64,000 bases of DNA from Shewanella algae (GCF_009183365.2 NZ_CP068230.1:1393001-1457000), one strand, 5' to 3'. Shown: positions 51,448 through 60,738, numbered from the stretch's first letter. Notes: a model not told the origin generated them from the sequence alone. Made by a program: numbers and translations.

Positions 51448-52824
51448 TTAGCTCCTGTTTTTCTTGAACCAGGCCTCGAAACTGGAGGCGGGTGCCTTGG
51501 GCAGTTCACGGTACTTACCCCAGGCGCCGGAGAACGGCTTGAGCAGGCTGCCGGGCAGTATTCTCAAGCCCAGTCTTGCCATACTCATGGAGCAGTTCAG
51601 CATAGTGGTGCTGGCCATAAACTTACCGACCAAAGGCATATAACTGCCTTTGCCATATGGCAGTTGACCCGACTCGGCCTTGAGGCGACGCTGACGGAAG
51701 ATGATCTTGTCCAATGGCACCTTGGTGGGGCACACATAGGAGCAAGAGCCGCACAGGGTACAAGCCCAGGCGATGGAGTTGGTGTCATCGTGCTGGGCGC
51801 CTACGGCGATGCCAATTGGGCCCGGGATGGTGTAGTTGTAGCTGTAGCCACCACTGCGACGATATACAGGGCAGGTGTTCAGACAGCCACCGCAGCGAAT
51901 ACACTTGAGCGACTCGGCAAGGATCTTGTCCTTGAGCATCTCGGTGCGGCCGTTGTCCACTATGATGACATGCATCTCGCCACCGGCTTGTGGGCCGCGG
52001 TAGAAGCTGGAGTAGGTGGTTACCGGTTGGCCCGTGGCGTTACGGGCCAGGGTGCGCAGATAAACCGAGGCACTTTCCACTGAAGGTACCAGCTTGTCTA
52101 TCCCCATGGAGTGCAGTTGCAGTTTGGGAAGGTTACAGCCCATATCTGCGTTGCCTTCGTTGGTGCAGACCACTACCGCACCTTTGTCGGCGATAGCCAT
52201 GTTCACCCCAGTCATGGCTGCATCGGCACTGAGGAATTGCTCACGCAGATGGGCTCGGGCGGCACGGGTCAGGTAAGTTGGGTCGCTGGCGCCGGCTTCT
52301 GTGCCCAGTTTTTCATGGAACAACTCGCCCACTTCCTCTTTCTTGAGGTGAATGGCGGGAACCACAATATGTGAAGGTGGCTGCTTTTTCAGCTGAATGA
52401 TACGTTCACCCAGGTCAGTGTCTATAACCTCTATGCCCTTGCTCTCGAGAAAGGGGTTGAGGTGGCACTCTTCGGTGAGCATGGACTTGGACTTCACCAG
52501 TTTCTTCACCTGATGGCGGGCCAGAATCTCATGCACTATACGGTTATGCTCGGCGCCGTCTTTGGCCCAATGCACTTGAATGCCGTTCTGGATACAGTTG
52601 GCTTCGAACTCTTCCAGATACTTGGCCAGATTGGTCAGGGTATGCAACTTGATAGCCGAACCCAGATCCCTCAGCTGTTCCCACTCGGGCAGGCTGCCGG
52701 CGGCGCGGTCGCGTTTTTCCCGCAACACCCACAGGGCTTTGGAATGCCAATCGACTCTGGACTCATCACGGCAGAAGATCTCTGCCTGGCTGGCGTGGGC
52801 GTTGGCCCCTTGTGTCTGTGACAT
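51448..52824 (-). CDS. lldF: L-lactate dehydrogenase complex iron-sulfur subunit LldF (LutB)
   Basis: The 458-residue protein joins a LUD domain (about residues 60-300, with VVCTNEGNADMG) to a two-cluster ferredoxin domain: CIRCGGCLNTCPVYRRSGG and CTLCGSCSYVCPTKVPL. It is the central electron-carrying subunit of the L-lactate oxidising complex. I set the start at the ATG complementary to 52822-52824, after AGGGAGATAGCC; an extended frame runs upstream over the intergenic space. It sits 10 bases after lldE and four bases before lldG. Confidence 0.95.
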   Translation of the reverse strand: MSQTQGANAHASQAEIFCRDESRVDWHSKALWVLREKRDRAAGSLPEWEQLRDLGSAIKLHTLTNLAKYLEEFEANCIQNGIQVHWAKDGAEHNRIVHEILARHQVKKLVKSKSMLTEECHLNPFLESKGIEVIDTDLGERIIQLKKQPPSHIVVPAIHLKKEEVGELFHEKLGTEAGASDPTYLTRAARAHLREQFLSADAAMTGVNMAIADKGAVVVCTNEGNADMGCNLPKLQLHSMGIDKLVPSVESASVYLRTLARNATGQPVTTYSSFYRGPQAGGEMHVIIVDNGRTEMLKDKILAESLKCIRCGGCLNTCPVYRRSGGYSYNYTIPGPIGIAVGAQHDDTNSIAWACTLCGSCSYVCPTKVPLDKIIFRQRRLKAESGQLPYGKGSYMPLVGKFMASTTMLNCSMSMARLGLRILPGSLLKPFSGAWGKYRELPKAPASSFEAWFKKNRS

Positions 52825-52834
52825 GGCTATCTCC

Positions 52835-53578
52835 CTAAATGGCAGCGTTGAGGATCTGCGCCAGATGGCGGGTTTCAATCGGCAGGTTCTGGCGGCGGAT
52901 CATGCCATCCAGATGCATCAGACAGGATGGGTCGAAACCGACGGCAAAGTCTGCTCCCGTAGCCGCATGGGCCTGAGCCTTGTCTTTACCCATCTTGGCC
53001 GACACTGCACCTTCATCCACCGCAAAGGTACCGCCGAAGCCACAGCATTCGTCGCGGCGATCCGGATAGGTGATCTCTATGCCGGGAATGCGTTCCAGCA
53101 GGGCTTCCATCTTGTTGTAACGTGGGCCCATATATTCGCTGGGGCTGGCGAGATCCAGCATACGGATACCGTGACAGCTCAACTGCAGGCTCACCTTGTG
53201 AGGGAAGGCCTTGGGGAAGCTCTCTACCGGGGCGACATCGTGCAGGAACTCGGTCAGTTCGTACAGCTTGGCGATAACGGCTGCGGCTTCCGGGCTGTCG
53301 TCAAACTCATGGAAGTTTTCCTTGGCTGCCACCAGGCAAGAGGCGGCAGGACAGACGATAGCGTCGCATTCGACTCCCTTGAAGGCGTTGAGCAGCTTCA
53401 TAGTGGTGTTGCGGGCTTCGTTAAAACAACCCGAGTTGGTCATGGGCTGACCACAACAGGTTTGGCCTTCAGGCAGGATCACCTGGTGCCCCAGTTTCTC
53501 CAGCAGTTCCAAGGTGGCGATGGCCACATCCGGCAGCATCTGGTTGACCAGACAGGGAATAAACAAGGCTATCTTCAT
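52835..53578 (-). CDS. lldE: L-lactate dehydrogenase complex subunit LldE (LutA, CCG domains)
   Basis: The 247-residue protein holds two CCG domains of the heterodisulfide-reductase HdrB type, each binding a non-cubane or cubane iron-sulfur centre: the first ends in GQTCCGQPMTNSGC and the second in DECCGFGGTFAVDEG. It starts IALFIPCLVNQM. It is the first gene of lldEFG and has its own 312-base leader after the dld-II terminator, so the three L-lactate genes can be transcribed separately from lldP and dld-II. Confidence 0.95.
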   Translation of the reverse strand: MKIALFIPCLVNQMLPDVAIATLELLEKLGHQVILPEGQTCCGQPMTNSGCFNEARNTTMKLLNAFKGVECDAIVCPAASCLVAAKENFHEFDDSPEAAAVIAKLYELTEFLHDVAPVESFPKAFPHKVSLQLSCHGIRMLDLASPSEYMGPRYNKMEALLERIPGIEITYPDRRDECCGFGGTFAVDEGAVSAKMGKDKAQAHAATGADFAVGFDPSCLMHLDGMIRRQNLPIETRHLAQILNAAI

Positions 53579-53890
53579 TTGGTGTTTCCTAATTGGATGT
53601 TGCTTGCGTTAACCGACATCATCTATGTCCGGTGTGGCCAGATGCTTTCTGACTCTGTATTTGAACATCACCTGACACAGGGTAAATATGCTTGAATATA
53701 AGCCTATAACCACACAATAAATAGTGCTAATTCAGTAAATGAGTAAAATCTTTTTTGCAAAAATGAGAATATTGTAACTAGCTGATTATTATTGATTAAA
53801 TGTCTTGGTTTTTGTTTCGTAATCCGAACGGAAATCCATTATTTGACACAGATGAAAAAAGAGGGAGCTTAGTGCTCCCTCTCTCGGTTA
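53579..53890. other. Intergenic region dld-II / lldE
   Basis: This 312-base stretch holds the dld-II terminator at its right end and an AT-rich block (about 53690-53830) likely to contain the lldE promoter. I see no CRP-type palindrome here. Confidence 0.45.
53855..53882 (-). terminator. Terminator after dld-II
   Basis: On the minus strand the stem AGAGGGAGC / GCTCCCTCT with a five-base loop is followed by a T run (plus-strand A run at 53855-53860). It begins a few bases after the dld-II stop. Confidence 0.88.
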
Positions 53891-56695
53891 TCAGCGGCTG
53901 CATTCCTCCAGCAGATAGGCCAGGTGGCGGTATGAGATGCCACTGTGGTGGCTCAGGCCCACCTCACACATACGGTTGGCATAGTAGCCTTCCTTGAAGT
54001 CTGTGGGGATGAGTTTCTTGATGTTCCGCAGTGCCGAAGCGTTGATCTCAGGTTTGTAGAGACCTTTCTCACCGGCATAACCACAACAATCGACGCCGGC
54101 AGGGCGCAGTACCTTGTCGGAGCAGGCATCGGCAATGGCTTGCATCTTGGGTTCCAGCTTCATTTTGCGCGCCGAGCACCCCAGGTGCAGTGCCACATTG
54201 ACCTTCTTGGTGAGGGTGAGTTTCGGCAATACCTTGTCGTGCAGGAATTCGACCAGATCCAATAGTTCAACCTTGGGATTACCGGAAAGGGCACGGTAGG
54301 TACAGGAGAGGGCATCGACGACCACGGGCAGCTTGCCGCCTTCTGTCATGGCACTAAGTGTATCGATAAGCTCATCACGCTTCATGTCGGCATTTTTGAA
54401 ATCCCCTTTGGATTCCCACATCTGGCCGCAGCACAGATTGCGGGTCTTGGCCGGCGTAATCACGTTATAGCCGGCACGCTCCAGCAAGGTCACTACCACT
54501 TCAGGTAGGGTGCGGTCATCGGGATCCAGCGGCGTTGGGCCGAAGGTGCGGCCGCCGCAAGCAGCGAAGTAGACCACGGTTTCCTGGTTGGCTTTGGGAG
54601 CCGAAGGCTTGGGCAGCTTACCGCCTTTGGGGAAGTCAGGGTTCCAGTAAGGCACTTCTTTGGAAATCGCCCGGCCCATGTTCATCAGCCCTGAGGTGAT
54701 ACCCGTGCCCGTGAGTTTGTGTATTGTGCCCAGGGCATCAAAGCCTGTGCTTAGCACCTGGTTGACGGCGCCCCAGTGCTTGGCCTGGAAGTCCAGAACC
54801 TTCTGCTCTGTGGTGGTTATGTAGGGAGTACGCAGCTTGCGGACCAGTTGGCCCATGCTGTTGTCTACCGGGCAGGCAATGGTACACAGCTGACAGGCGG
54901 CGCAGGTATCCACCACATCATACTTGGCGGCGGCACGCATCTTCTCGGCTGCTTCCTTGTCGCCGCTCTGTTCCAGACGCTCGATTTCACGCAAGGTGGC
55001 TATCCGCTGTCTGGGTGACAGGTTCAGCGCCGAGGTGGGGCAGGTCTTTTCACAGAAACCGCACTCGATACACTTATCTACCAGGTCGTCCACTTCGGGA
55101 CAGGGCTTGATATTCTTGATGTGCACCTGCTTGTCGTCGTTGAGGATCACCCCAGGGTTCAGCAGTCCTTCGGGATCGAAGATCTGCTTGATGTTTTTCA
55201 TCAGGGTGTAGGCGTCACTACCCCATTCCATTTCTACAAAAGGTGCCACGGCGCGGCCTGTGCCGTGCTCGGCCTTCATCGAACCGTCGTACTTGTTGAT
55301 CACCATATCGGCGACCGCTTCCATAAATTGATGGAACTGTTCGATATCGGCCTGGGAGCCGAATTTAGGGGTAATGATAAAGTGGAAGTTACCGGCCAGC
55401 GCGTGGCCGTAGATCACCCCTTCAGGATAGCCGTGCTTATGGAACAGCTCGGTCAGATCGTGAGCGGCACTGGCCAGGTTTTCAACCCGGAAGGCCACGT
55501 CTTCGATGATTACCGAAGTGCCCTTGGGACGCTCACCACCGATAATGGGGAATAGGCCGGAGCGCATGGCCCAATATTTACCGTAAACGGCCGGGTCACG
55601 GCTGAAGCTGATGGGGCGCTCGGTTTCAATATGCGCCAGCTTGGCGATAACGTCCTGGGTATAACGTTCCAGAGTCTCATCATCATTGGCGCGGGATTCT
55701 ATCAGCAAAATCGCAGCGCCTTCCGGCAGTTCGGCCAGCCAATCCGGCATACCCTTTTTGCCTGTTACCGCCTTGATGGAGGCCCAGTCCAGCAGCTCGG
55801 CCGCAGCCACGCTTTCGCCCTGAATAGGGGGGATTGCCCGGGCTGCATCTTCCATATTGAAGAATACCGCCATGGCCGAGGCCTTGAATTTAGCTTCGTC
55901 CACTGTGTGATAGGTGACTTCGTTAACAAACGCCAGAGTGCCTTCGGCGCCGACTATGATGTGGTTGATGATATCGAAGGGATCTTCAAAATCCACCAGG
56001 GCGTTGAGGCTGTAACCTGTAGTGTTTTTAATGGCGAACTTTTTACGAATTCGCGCTGCCAGGGTCTCATTACCGCGAGCCATGGCACCCAAATCTGCCA
56101 GTGCCTTGAGCAGTTCGGGGTGTGACTGACGGAAGGCTTCTTTGGATTCTTCGCTGCCGGTATCCAGCTCTGTGCCATCGGCCAGCAGCAGTTTTACTGA
56201 GGAGATGGTTTGGTAGCTGTTTTGGGCCGTGCCGCAGCACATACCGGAAGCGTTGTTGGAGACGATACCGCCTACCATGGCCGAAGCCAGAGTTGCCGGA
56301 TCCGGGCCGATTTTCTTATTCAAAGGTTTGAGGGCGGCGTTGGCATCGGCGCCAATAACAGCCGCACCCAGGGTGACCTTGTTGCTGTCTTTACTGATAT
56401 CCAGAGTGCGGAAACCATCGAATCCCAGGATAAGCAAGATGCCTTCACCTATGGCCTGACCCGACAGACTGGTACCTGCGGCGCGGAAAGTTACCGGAGC
56501 GCCGTAGCTTCTGGCCACCGCCAGAGTACGTTTTACCTGCTCCAGCTCTTCGGCATGTACCACCACCTCGGGCACTATTCGGAAATAGCTGGCATCGGTT
56601 GACCAGGCAAAGCGGCGCACAGGATCATCACTGACGGCGGCTTCTCCCAACTGTTTACGCAGGTCGCGGATCACGGCTTCATAGTTGATAGACAT
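53891..56695 (-). CDS. dld-II: FAD/iron-sulfur D-lactate dehydrogenase Dld-II
   Basis: The 934-residue protein fuses an FAD-binding PCMH domain (residues about 35-240, with VTFRAAGTSLSGQAIGEGIL and NNASGMCCG), an FAD-oxidase C-terminal domain, a two-cluster ferredoxin (CIECGFCEKTCPTS and CAACQLCTIACPVDNSMG), and C-terminal CCG domains (TRNLCCGQMWESKG, GVDCCGYAGEKG). This is the architecture of the respiratory D-lactate dehydrogenase identified in S. oneidensis, which passes electrons to quinones. It lies 80 bases after lldP on the same strand, without a terminator between, so the two are co-transcribed. Confidence 0.95.
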   Translation of the reverse strand: MSINYEAVIRDLRKQLGEAAVSDDPVRRFAWSTDASYFRIVPEVVVHAEELEQVKRTLAVARSYGAPVTFRAAGTSLSGQAIGEGILLILGFDGFRTLDISKDSNKVTLGAAVIGADANAALKPLNKKIGPDPATLASAMVGGIVSNNASGMCCGTAQNSYQTISSVKLLLADGTELDTGSEESKEAFRQSHPELLKALADLGAMARGNETLAARIRKKFAIKNTTGYSLNALVDFEDPFDIINHIIVGAEGTLAFVNEVTYHTVDEAKFKASAMAVFFNMEDAARAIPPIQGESVAAAELLDWASIKAVTGKKGMPDWLAELPEGAAILLIESRANDDETLERYTQDVIAKLAHIETERPISFSRDPAVYGKYWAMRSGLFPIIGGERPKGTSVIIEDVAFRVENLASAAHDLTELFHKHGYPEGVIYGHALAGNFHFIITPKFGSQADIEQFHQFMEAVADMVINKYDGSMKAEHGTGRAVAPFVEMEWGSDAYTLMKNIKQIFDPEGLLNPGVILNDDKQVHIKNIKPCPEVDDLVDKCIECGFCEKTCPTSALNLSPRQRIATLREIERLEQSGDKEAAEKMRAAAKYDVVDTCAACQLCTIACPVDNSMGQLVRKLRTPYITTTEQKVLDFQAKHWGAVNQVLSTGFDALGTIHKLTGTGITSGLMNMGRAISKEVPYWNPDFPKGGKLPKPSAPKANQETVVYFAACGGRTFGPTPLDPDDRTLPEVVVTLLERAGYNVITPAKTRNLCCGQMWESKGDFKNADMKRDELIDTLSAMTEGGKLPVVVDALSCTYRALSGNPKVELLDLVEFLHDKVLPKLTLTKKVNVALHLGCSARKMKLEPKMQAIADACSDKVLRPAGVDCCGYAGEKGLYKPEINASALRNIKKLIPTDFKEGYYANRMCEVGLSHHSGISYRHLAYLLEECSR

Positions 56696-56775
56696 AAGAC
56701 ATTTCTCTACACATTAAATTTGATAATAAAGGCAGCGCTAAAGGCGGCTGCCTTATCGAAGGATTATTATCGTTT

Positions 56776-58422
56776 TTAGAATCCGCCCCAGATCACCGCC
56801 AGGGTACCGGCCAGTAAAGCATAGCCAAGCGCCACGGGCATAGTCTTGCGGATGATTTCAGATTCGCGACCGGCCATACCGACCACAGTTGCTGCCGCGA
56901 CCACGTTCATCACGCACATCATGTTACCGGCGTTGGCGCCAATACCCTGCAGTGCCAGGATCAGCGCGTGGTTGGCTCCTATATTATCGGCCACGCTGTA
57001 TTGCAGGCCGGAGAACATCATGTTGGAGAAGGTAGCCGAACCCGATAGGAAGGCACCGAAAATACCGACTATAGGTGAAATCCAGGCCCAGACACTGCCG
57101 AGGCTTCCGGCCAGCATATCCGCCAGTGCTACCGGCATTGACTGCAGACCGGCACTGTTAGTGCCTGAGTTAAGGAAGATTTTCACCATGGGCACAGAGG
57201 CACCCAGAGAGATAATGGTTGGCACCATGGACTTGCAGGAAACCGTGACCGATTCTTTAATGGCCTTGGAGTTCATTCTGAACAGGAAGAAGCCCAGAAT
57301 ACACACGGCAACAAAGAAGGCGCCCGGTGCAAAGAAGGTGGCGAAGCTGGCCTTGAGCTCAGTGCCCAACAGGCCGGTCCAACTGATGTTGAAACCGTTC
57401 AGCCAGGCTTTCAGTGGCTGTACCACACGTGAAAGCACCAAGAGAGCGGCCATGATCAGGTACGGAGTCCAGGCGGCCAACTGAGAGAAGCGTGCCTTGG
57501 TTTCCACTTTAGCTGTTTCTGCTTCCTTGTCGTTTTCGGCAAAGTCATTCCAAGGGGTTTTCGGCAGTAACCAGCCTTTGCGGGCAACCGGGATAACCAG
57601 TGACATACCGACCAGGGCACCAATCACTGAAGGGAACTCTGGGCCGGCGAAGAAGTTGATCAGCCAGGCAGGAATGGTAAAGGCCAAACCGGCGAACAGG
57701 GCGAATTTCCAGATGGCAAAGCCTTCCTTGAAGGACTTATTGCGACCAAAGAAGCCTGTCAGCACAGACACCATTACCAAGGGGATCAGCGTACCTGTTA
57801 TCAGATCTATGGTGATCATATGCATGGCAATGAACTGGGCATAATCGCTGAAGTGACCGCCATGTTCGGCAATTTGTGCCGCAGCCATGCTGGTACCGCC
57901 TTCGAGCAGACCCTGCTCCATACCAAAGAGCACCGGTAGACCGATAGCGCCGAAAGACACTGAAGTTGAGTCGGCAATCAAGGCAACCACGGCGGCCGCA
58001 ACCGGTGGGATACCCAAGAGTACCAACAGAGGTGCACCGATAGCGGCAGGTGTACCAAAACCGGCTGAGCCTTCAATAAAGGAGCCGAACAGCCAACAGA
58101 TGATGATCACCTGGACCCTGGCATCTGCGCTGATATTGGTAAAACCGGCACGAATGGTATCCATGGCGCCTGAATATTTCAGGGTGTTGAGCAGGAAGAC
58201 CGCACCGAAGATGATGGTCAAAGGAGTAATCGCCGACAGCAGGCCTTCAACCACGGAGGCGGCCAGCAGGGTAGTGTCCATCTGCCAGATAAAAACGGCG
58301 GCCAGGGCGGTGATCACCATGGAGATTGGCATAGCTCTGGATGCGGGCATCCGGAGCAACACCAGGAACAGCATGACGCTGATCACGGGTGTCAGGCTTG
58401 CGAGTAACTGTAGAAATGTCAT
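56776..58422 (-). CDS. lldP: Lactate permease LldP
   Basis: The 548-residue inner-membrane protein has about thirteen helices and the lactate permease signatures: EGSAGFGTPAAIGAPLLV, SVSFGAIGLPVLFG and FLSGSATFSNMMFSGLQ. It imports D- and L-lactate with protons. It is the first gene of the lactate cluster. The region upstream carries several CRP-type palindromes, which fits carbon and respiratory control by the Shewanella CRP protein. Confidence 0.95.
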   Translation of the reverse strand: MTFLQLLASLTPVISVMLFLVLLRMPASRAMPISMVITALAAVFIWQMDTTLLAASVVEGLLSAITPLTIIFGAVFLLNTLKYSGAMDTIRAGFTNISADARVQVIIICWLFGSFIEGSAGFGTPAAIGAPLLVLLGIPPVAAAVVALIADSTSVSFGAIGLPVLFGMEQGLLEGGTSMAAAQIAEHGGHFSDYAQFIAMHMITIDLITGTLIPLVMVSVLTGFFGRNKSFKEGFAIWKFALFAGLAFTIPAWLINFFAGPEFPSVIGALVGMSLVIPVARKGWLLPKTPWNDFAENDKEAETAKVETKARFSQLAAWTPYLIMAALLVLSRVVQPLKAWLNGFNISWTGLLGTELKASFATFFAPGAFFVAVCILGFFLFRMNSKAIKESVTVSCKSMVPTIISLGASVPMVKIFLNSGTNSAGLQSMPVALADMLAGSLGSVWAWISPIVGIFGAFLSGSATFSNMMFSGLQYSVADNIGANHALILALQGIGANAGNMMCVMNVVAAATVVGMAGRESEIIRKTMPVALGYALLAGTLAVIWGGF

Positions 58423-58615
58423 GGTTGCCTCATCATTTCATATGTTGCTTGTGCTTATTGTGGTGTTGAGAAAGTGCTATCGCCTTTCCCTTTTGTTGTT
58501 GTGCGTGCTTATCATGGTTAATTTACCCGGAACCAAAATGATCTGGATCATCTTGCCTTTCGTATGTGGCTTAAGTTTTTGGTTATGGGAGCAGTATCTC
58601 CGCCACAAAATAGCT

Positions 58616-58637
58616 AAATGTGATCAAAATCACCTTT
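58616..58637. promoter_or_regulatory. CRP-type site 1 upstream of lldP
   Basis: AAATGTGATC-AAAA-TCACCTTT matches the CRP consensus (TGTGA-N6-TCACA) with a single change in the core and good A/T flanks. It is about 195 bases before the lldP start. Confidence 0.7.
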
Positions 58638-58788
58638 GGTGGGGCTCTTATATAACTTTGGGGAATAGAAATCTTGGAAATGACCCAAAACCCTTGGAAT
58701 TATGGCTTTGTTTTGCTCAAAACGGTAATAAAGTGATCCTGTTATTTCATTTATGATGGAAACGCAGGCTTATGTCGTAAAATTTGAA

Positions 58789-58804
58789 TGTGATTCATGT
58801 CACA
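58789..58804. promoter_or_regulatory. CRP-type site 2 upstream of lldP
   Basis: TGTGA-TTCATG-TCACA is a perfect core match to the CRP consensus. Confidence 0.7.
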
Positions 58805-58896
58805 CTAATTGAGTGTTTGGTGAAGTTGGATTTTATGTGGTGTTGCTTATATTGTTAATAATCAACGGGTTGTGATTGTTCTGACTTTTGTTTATG

Positions 58897-58912
58897 AGTG
58901 ATGCAGATCACT
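58897..58912. promoter_or_regulatory. CRP-like palindrome 3 upstream of lldP
   Basis: AGTGA-TGCAGA-TCACT has the right spacing and symmetry; each half-site deviates at its outer base. Confidence 0.4.
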
Positions 58913-58933
58913 GTTTTATCGAGCGCAGTAAAT

Positions 58934-58949
58934 TGTGATCTTGGTCACG
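58934..58949. promoter_or_regulatory. CRP-type site 4 near the nadK end
   Basis: TGTGA-TCTTGG-TCACG is one base away from the CRP core. It lies 50 bases from the nadK terminator, over 500 bases from lldP. Confidence 0.5.
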
Positions 58950-58983
58950 TGAATGATGTTTTACATTTTTTGAAAATAAATAA

Positions 58984-59013
58984 CAAAAAAGCACCTTTAT
59001 TCTCAGGTGCTTT
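58984..59013 (-). terminator. Terminator after nadK
   Basis: On the minus strand AAAGCACCT / AGGTGCTTT form a stem with an eight-base loop, followed by a T run. Confidence 0.85.
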
Positions 59014-59060
59014 AACTAAGTTGGATTGAGTGGCAAGCTGACATCGCCCAAGCGCCGGTT

Positions 59061-59939
59061 TCAAAAGAGTTTACTGCCCCAGCCCAACTTGTTGCGCAAG
59101 ACGTGAAAGTAGTTGTGCCCCTTTGGGTGGATGAGTTTGAGCCGCTCCTTGCTGCGCTTCAGGATAATTTCATCGCCCGGCATTACAGATAAGGTGACAT
59201 GGCCGTCACAGCTCACTTCCAGGTTTTCGCCGTTTTCCGGTGACACCACCAGTTTGATAGTGCTGGAAGCGTCGACCACTATAGGGCGGCAGGAAAGGGT
59301 ATGGGGAAACATGGGCACCAGGATCAGCGCCTCGAGATTTGGAGTCAATATTGCGCCGCCGGCAGACAGCGAATAGGCGGTTGAGCCGGTCGGTGTAGAC
59401 ACTATCATGCCATCGGCCCGTTGGCTGTACATGAACTGGTTGTCGATATAGACCTCAAACTCGATCATATGGGCTATCTTGCCCGGATGCAGTACGGCCT
59501 CATTGACGGCGGTATTGCTGGCTTTGACTTCGCCGTGGCGATAAACCTCGGCTTCCAGCAGGAACCTGTGTTCTGTGGCATATTCACCATCCAGCACCTT
59601 GGCCAGAGATTCTTCAAAGGCATCCGGCGGCAGATCGGTTAAAAACCCCAGATTGCCGCGGTTGACACCGATAACGCCGAGATCGAAGCGTGCCAGAACC
59701 CGGGCCGCGCCCAGCATATTGCCATCCCCCCCGACGACTATCGCCAGATCACAGTGTTCGCCGATATCCAGTAGGTCTACCGCGCGCACATCTTTCCCGA
59801 GTTCGGCCGCGACTCTCTCTTCCACCAGCACATCATAGCCCTGCATTTTCAGCCAATGATGCAGGCGCTTGAGGGTCAGGTTGGTCCCCTGATGGTGGGG
59901 TTTTCCTATCAGGCCTATAGTATGAAACTCAGTGGACAT
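59061..59939 (-). CDS. nadK: NAD kinase
   Basis: The 292-residue protein phosphorylates NAD to NADP. Visible motifs are the GGDGN nucleotide-binding turn (LAIVVGGDGNMLGAARVL), GVNRGNLGFLTDL, TPTGSTAYSLSAGG with the conserved NE/D segment before it (AVNEAVLHPGK). Length and motif order match gammaproteobacterial NadK. It is divergent from grpE, the usual arrangement, with the grpE heat-shock promoter in the gap. Confidence 0.96.
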   Translation of the reverse strand: MSTEFHTIGLIGKPHHQGTNLTLKRLHHWLKMQGYDVLVEERVAAELGKDVRAVDLLDIGEHCDLAIVVGGDGNMLGAARVLARFDLGVIGVNRGNLGFLTDLPPDAFEESLAKVLDGEYATEHRFLLEAEVYRHGEVKASNTAVNEAVLHPGKIAHMIEFEVYIDNQFMYSQRADGMIVSTPTGSTAYSLSAGGAILTPNLEALILVPMFPHTLSCRPIVVDASSTIKLVVSPENGENLEVSCDGHVTLSVMPGDEIILKRSKERLKLIHPKGHNYFHVLRNKLGWGSKLF

Positions 59940-59960
59940 AGATTTTGGGAACTCTGGGGG

Positions 59961-59988
59961 TTGAAACGGTCAATTTGATCCCCATAAT
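59961..59988 (+). promoter_or_regulatory. Sigma-32 (heat shock) promoter of grpE
   Basis: TTGAAA (59961-59966), a 13-base spacer and CCCCATAAT (59980-59988) match the sigma-32 consensus CTTGAAA-N13-15-CCCCATNT. Transcription should start near 59995, which supports the grpE start codon at 60034 and excludes the upstream in-frame ATG at 59989. Confidence 0.85.
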
Positions 59989-60033
59989 ATGCCCAGAGTA
60001 TGCAGAAACAAAGCATTTTTAGCTGGAGTAGAA

Positions 60034-60651
60034 ATGAACAAAGAGTCATTTAAAGCAGAGCAGGAACAGGTCGAAGAAGTGGTTGACCAGGTTGAAACCA
60101 CCGAGGGCATAGCTGAGGAAGGCGGCATTATCGACGAGCTGACTCAGGCGAACTTCCGTATTGAGGAGCTGGAGCAGGCTTTATCTGACGCACAGGCGAC
60201 AGTTGAGGAGCAGAAAGATTCTGTCATCCGTGCCGCAGCAGAAGTTGATAACATCCGGCGCCGGGCGGCGCAGGATGTGGAGAAGGCGCATAAGTTTGCC
60301 CTGGAAAAGTTCAGCAATGAGCTGCTGCCGGTGATCGATAACATGGAGCGTGCTCTGGTGGGTGCAGATAAGGCCGATGAAGCCACCAAGCCTTTGTTTG
60401 AAGGTGTTGAACTGACACTGAAAAGCTTCCTGTCCGCGGTGGAGAAGTTCGGGGTCAAGCAGATAGATCCTATGGGTGAAGCCTTTAACCCTGAGCAGCA
60501 TCAAGCCATTGGCATGCAGCCAAGCGCCGAGTTCCCGGCCAATACTGTGATGCTGGTGATGCAAAAGGGCTATCAGCTCAATGAGCGTCTGCTGCGGCCT
60601 GCCATGGTAATGGTGTCCAAGGGCGGTGAAGGTGTCGATACCCAAGCCTGA
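60034..60651 (+). CDS. grpE: Nucleotide exchange factor GrpE
   Basis: The 205-residue protein has an acidic N-terminal region, a long coiled coil (about residues 35-90, LEQALSDAQATVEEQKDS onward) and the C-terminal beta domain: FSNELLPVIDNMERAL, GVKQIDPMGEAFNPEQHQAI, VMQKGYQLNERLLRPAMV. GrpE releases ADP from DnaK and acts as a thermosensor. The start at ATG 60034 follows the predicted sigma-32 transcript start by about 40 bases. It stands alone here; dnaK is not in the window. Two terminators follow, one for each strand. Confidence 0.97.
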   Translation: MNKESFKAEQEQVEEVVDQVETTEGIAEEGGIIDELTQANFRIEELEQALSDAQATVEEQKDSVIRAAAEVDNIRRRAAQDVEKAHKFALEKFSNELLPVIDNMERALVGADKADEATKPLFEGVELTLKSFLSAVEKFGVKQIDPMGEAFNPEQHQAIGMQPSAEFPANTVMLVMQKGYQLNERLLRPAMVMVSKGGEGVDTQA

Positions 60652-60683
60652 TAGCGCACTAAAACGCCCATAGCGGCGAGACT

Positions 60684-60713
60684 AAAAAACCGCAGACTTA
60701 TCTGCGGTTTTTT
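60684..60713 (+). terminator. Terminator after grpE
   Basis: AAAAACCGCAGA pairs with TCTGCGGTTTTT around CTTA, followed by Ts. Confidence 0.9.
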
Positions 60714-60738
60714 ATTTGCAAGCAGGTTTCCAGCCATG

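Larger units (their letters stand above)
58423..59060. other. Long regulatory region upstream of lldP
   Basis: This 638-base non-coding stretch separates lldP from nadK, both on the minus strand. It contains the nadK terminator at its right end and four TGTGA-N6-TCACA-like palindromes spread over about 330 bases. A plus-strand open frame at 58442-58756 overlaps a CRP-type site and has no visible ribosome site. Confidence 0.6.

Noticed and set aside
58442..58756. Plus-strand open frame of about 104 codons with a hydrophobic middle, upstream of lldP
   Set aside because: No ribosome site, it runs through a CRP-type site, and its second half has no protein-like pattern. It is more likely chance coding potential in a regulatory region.
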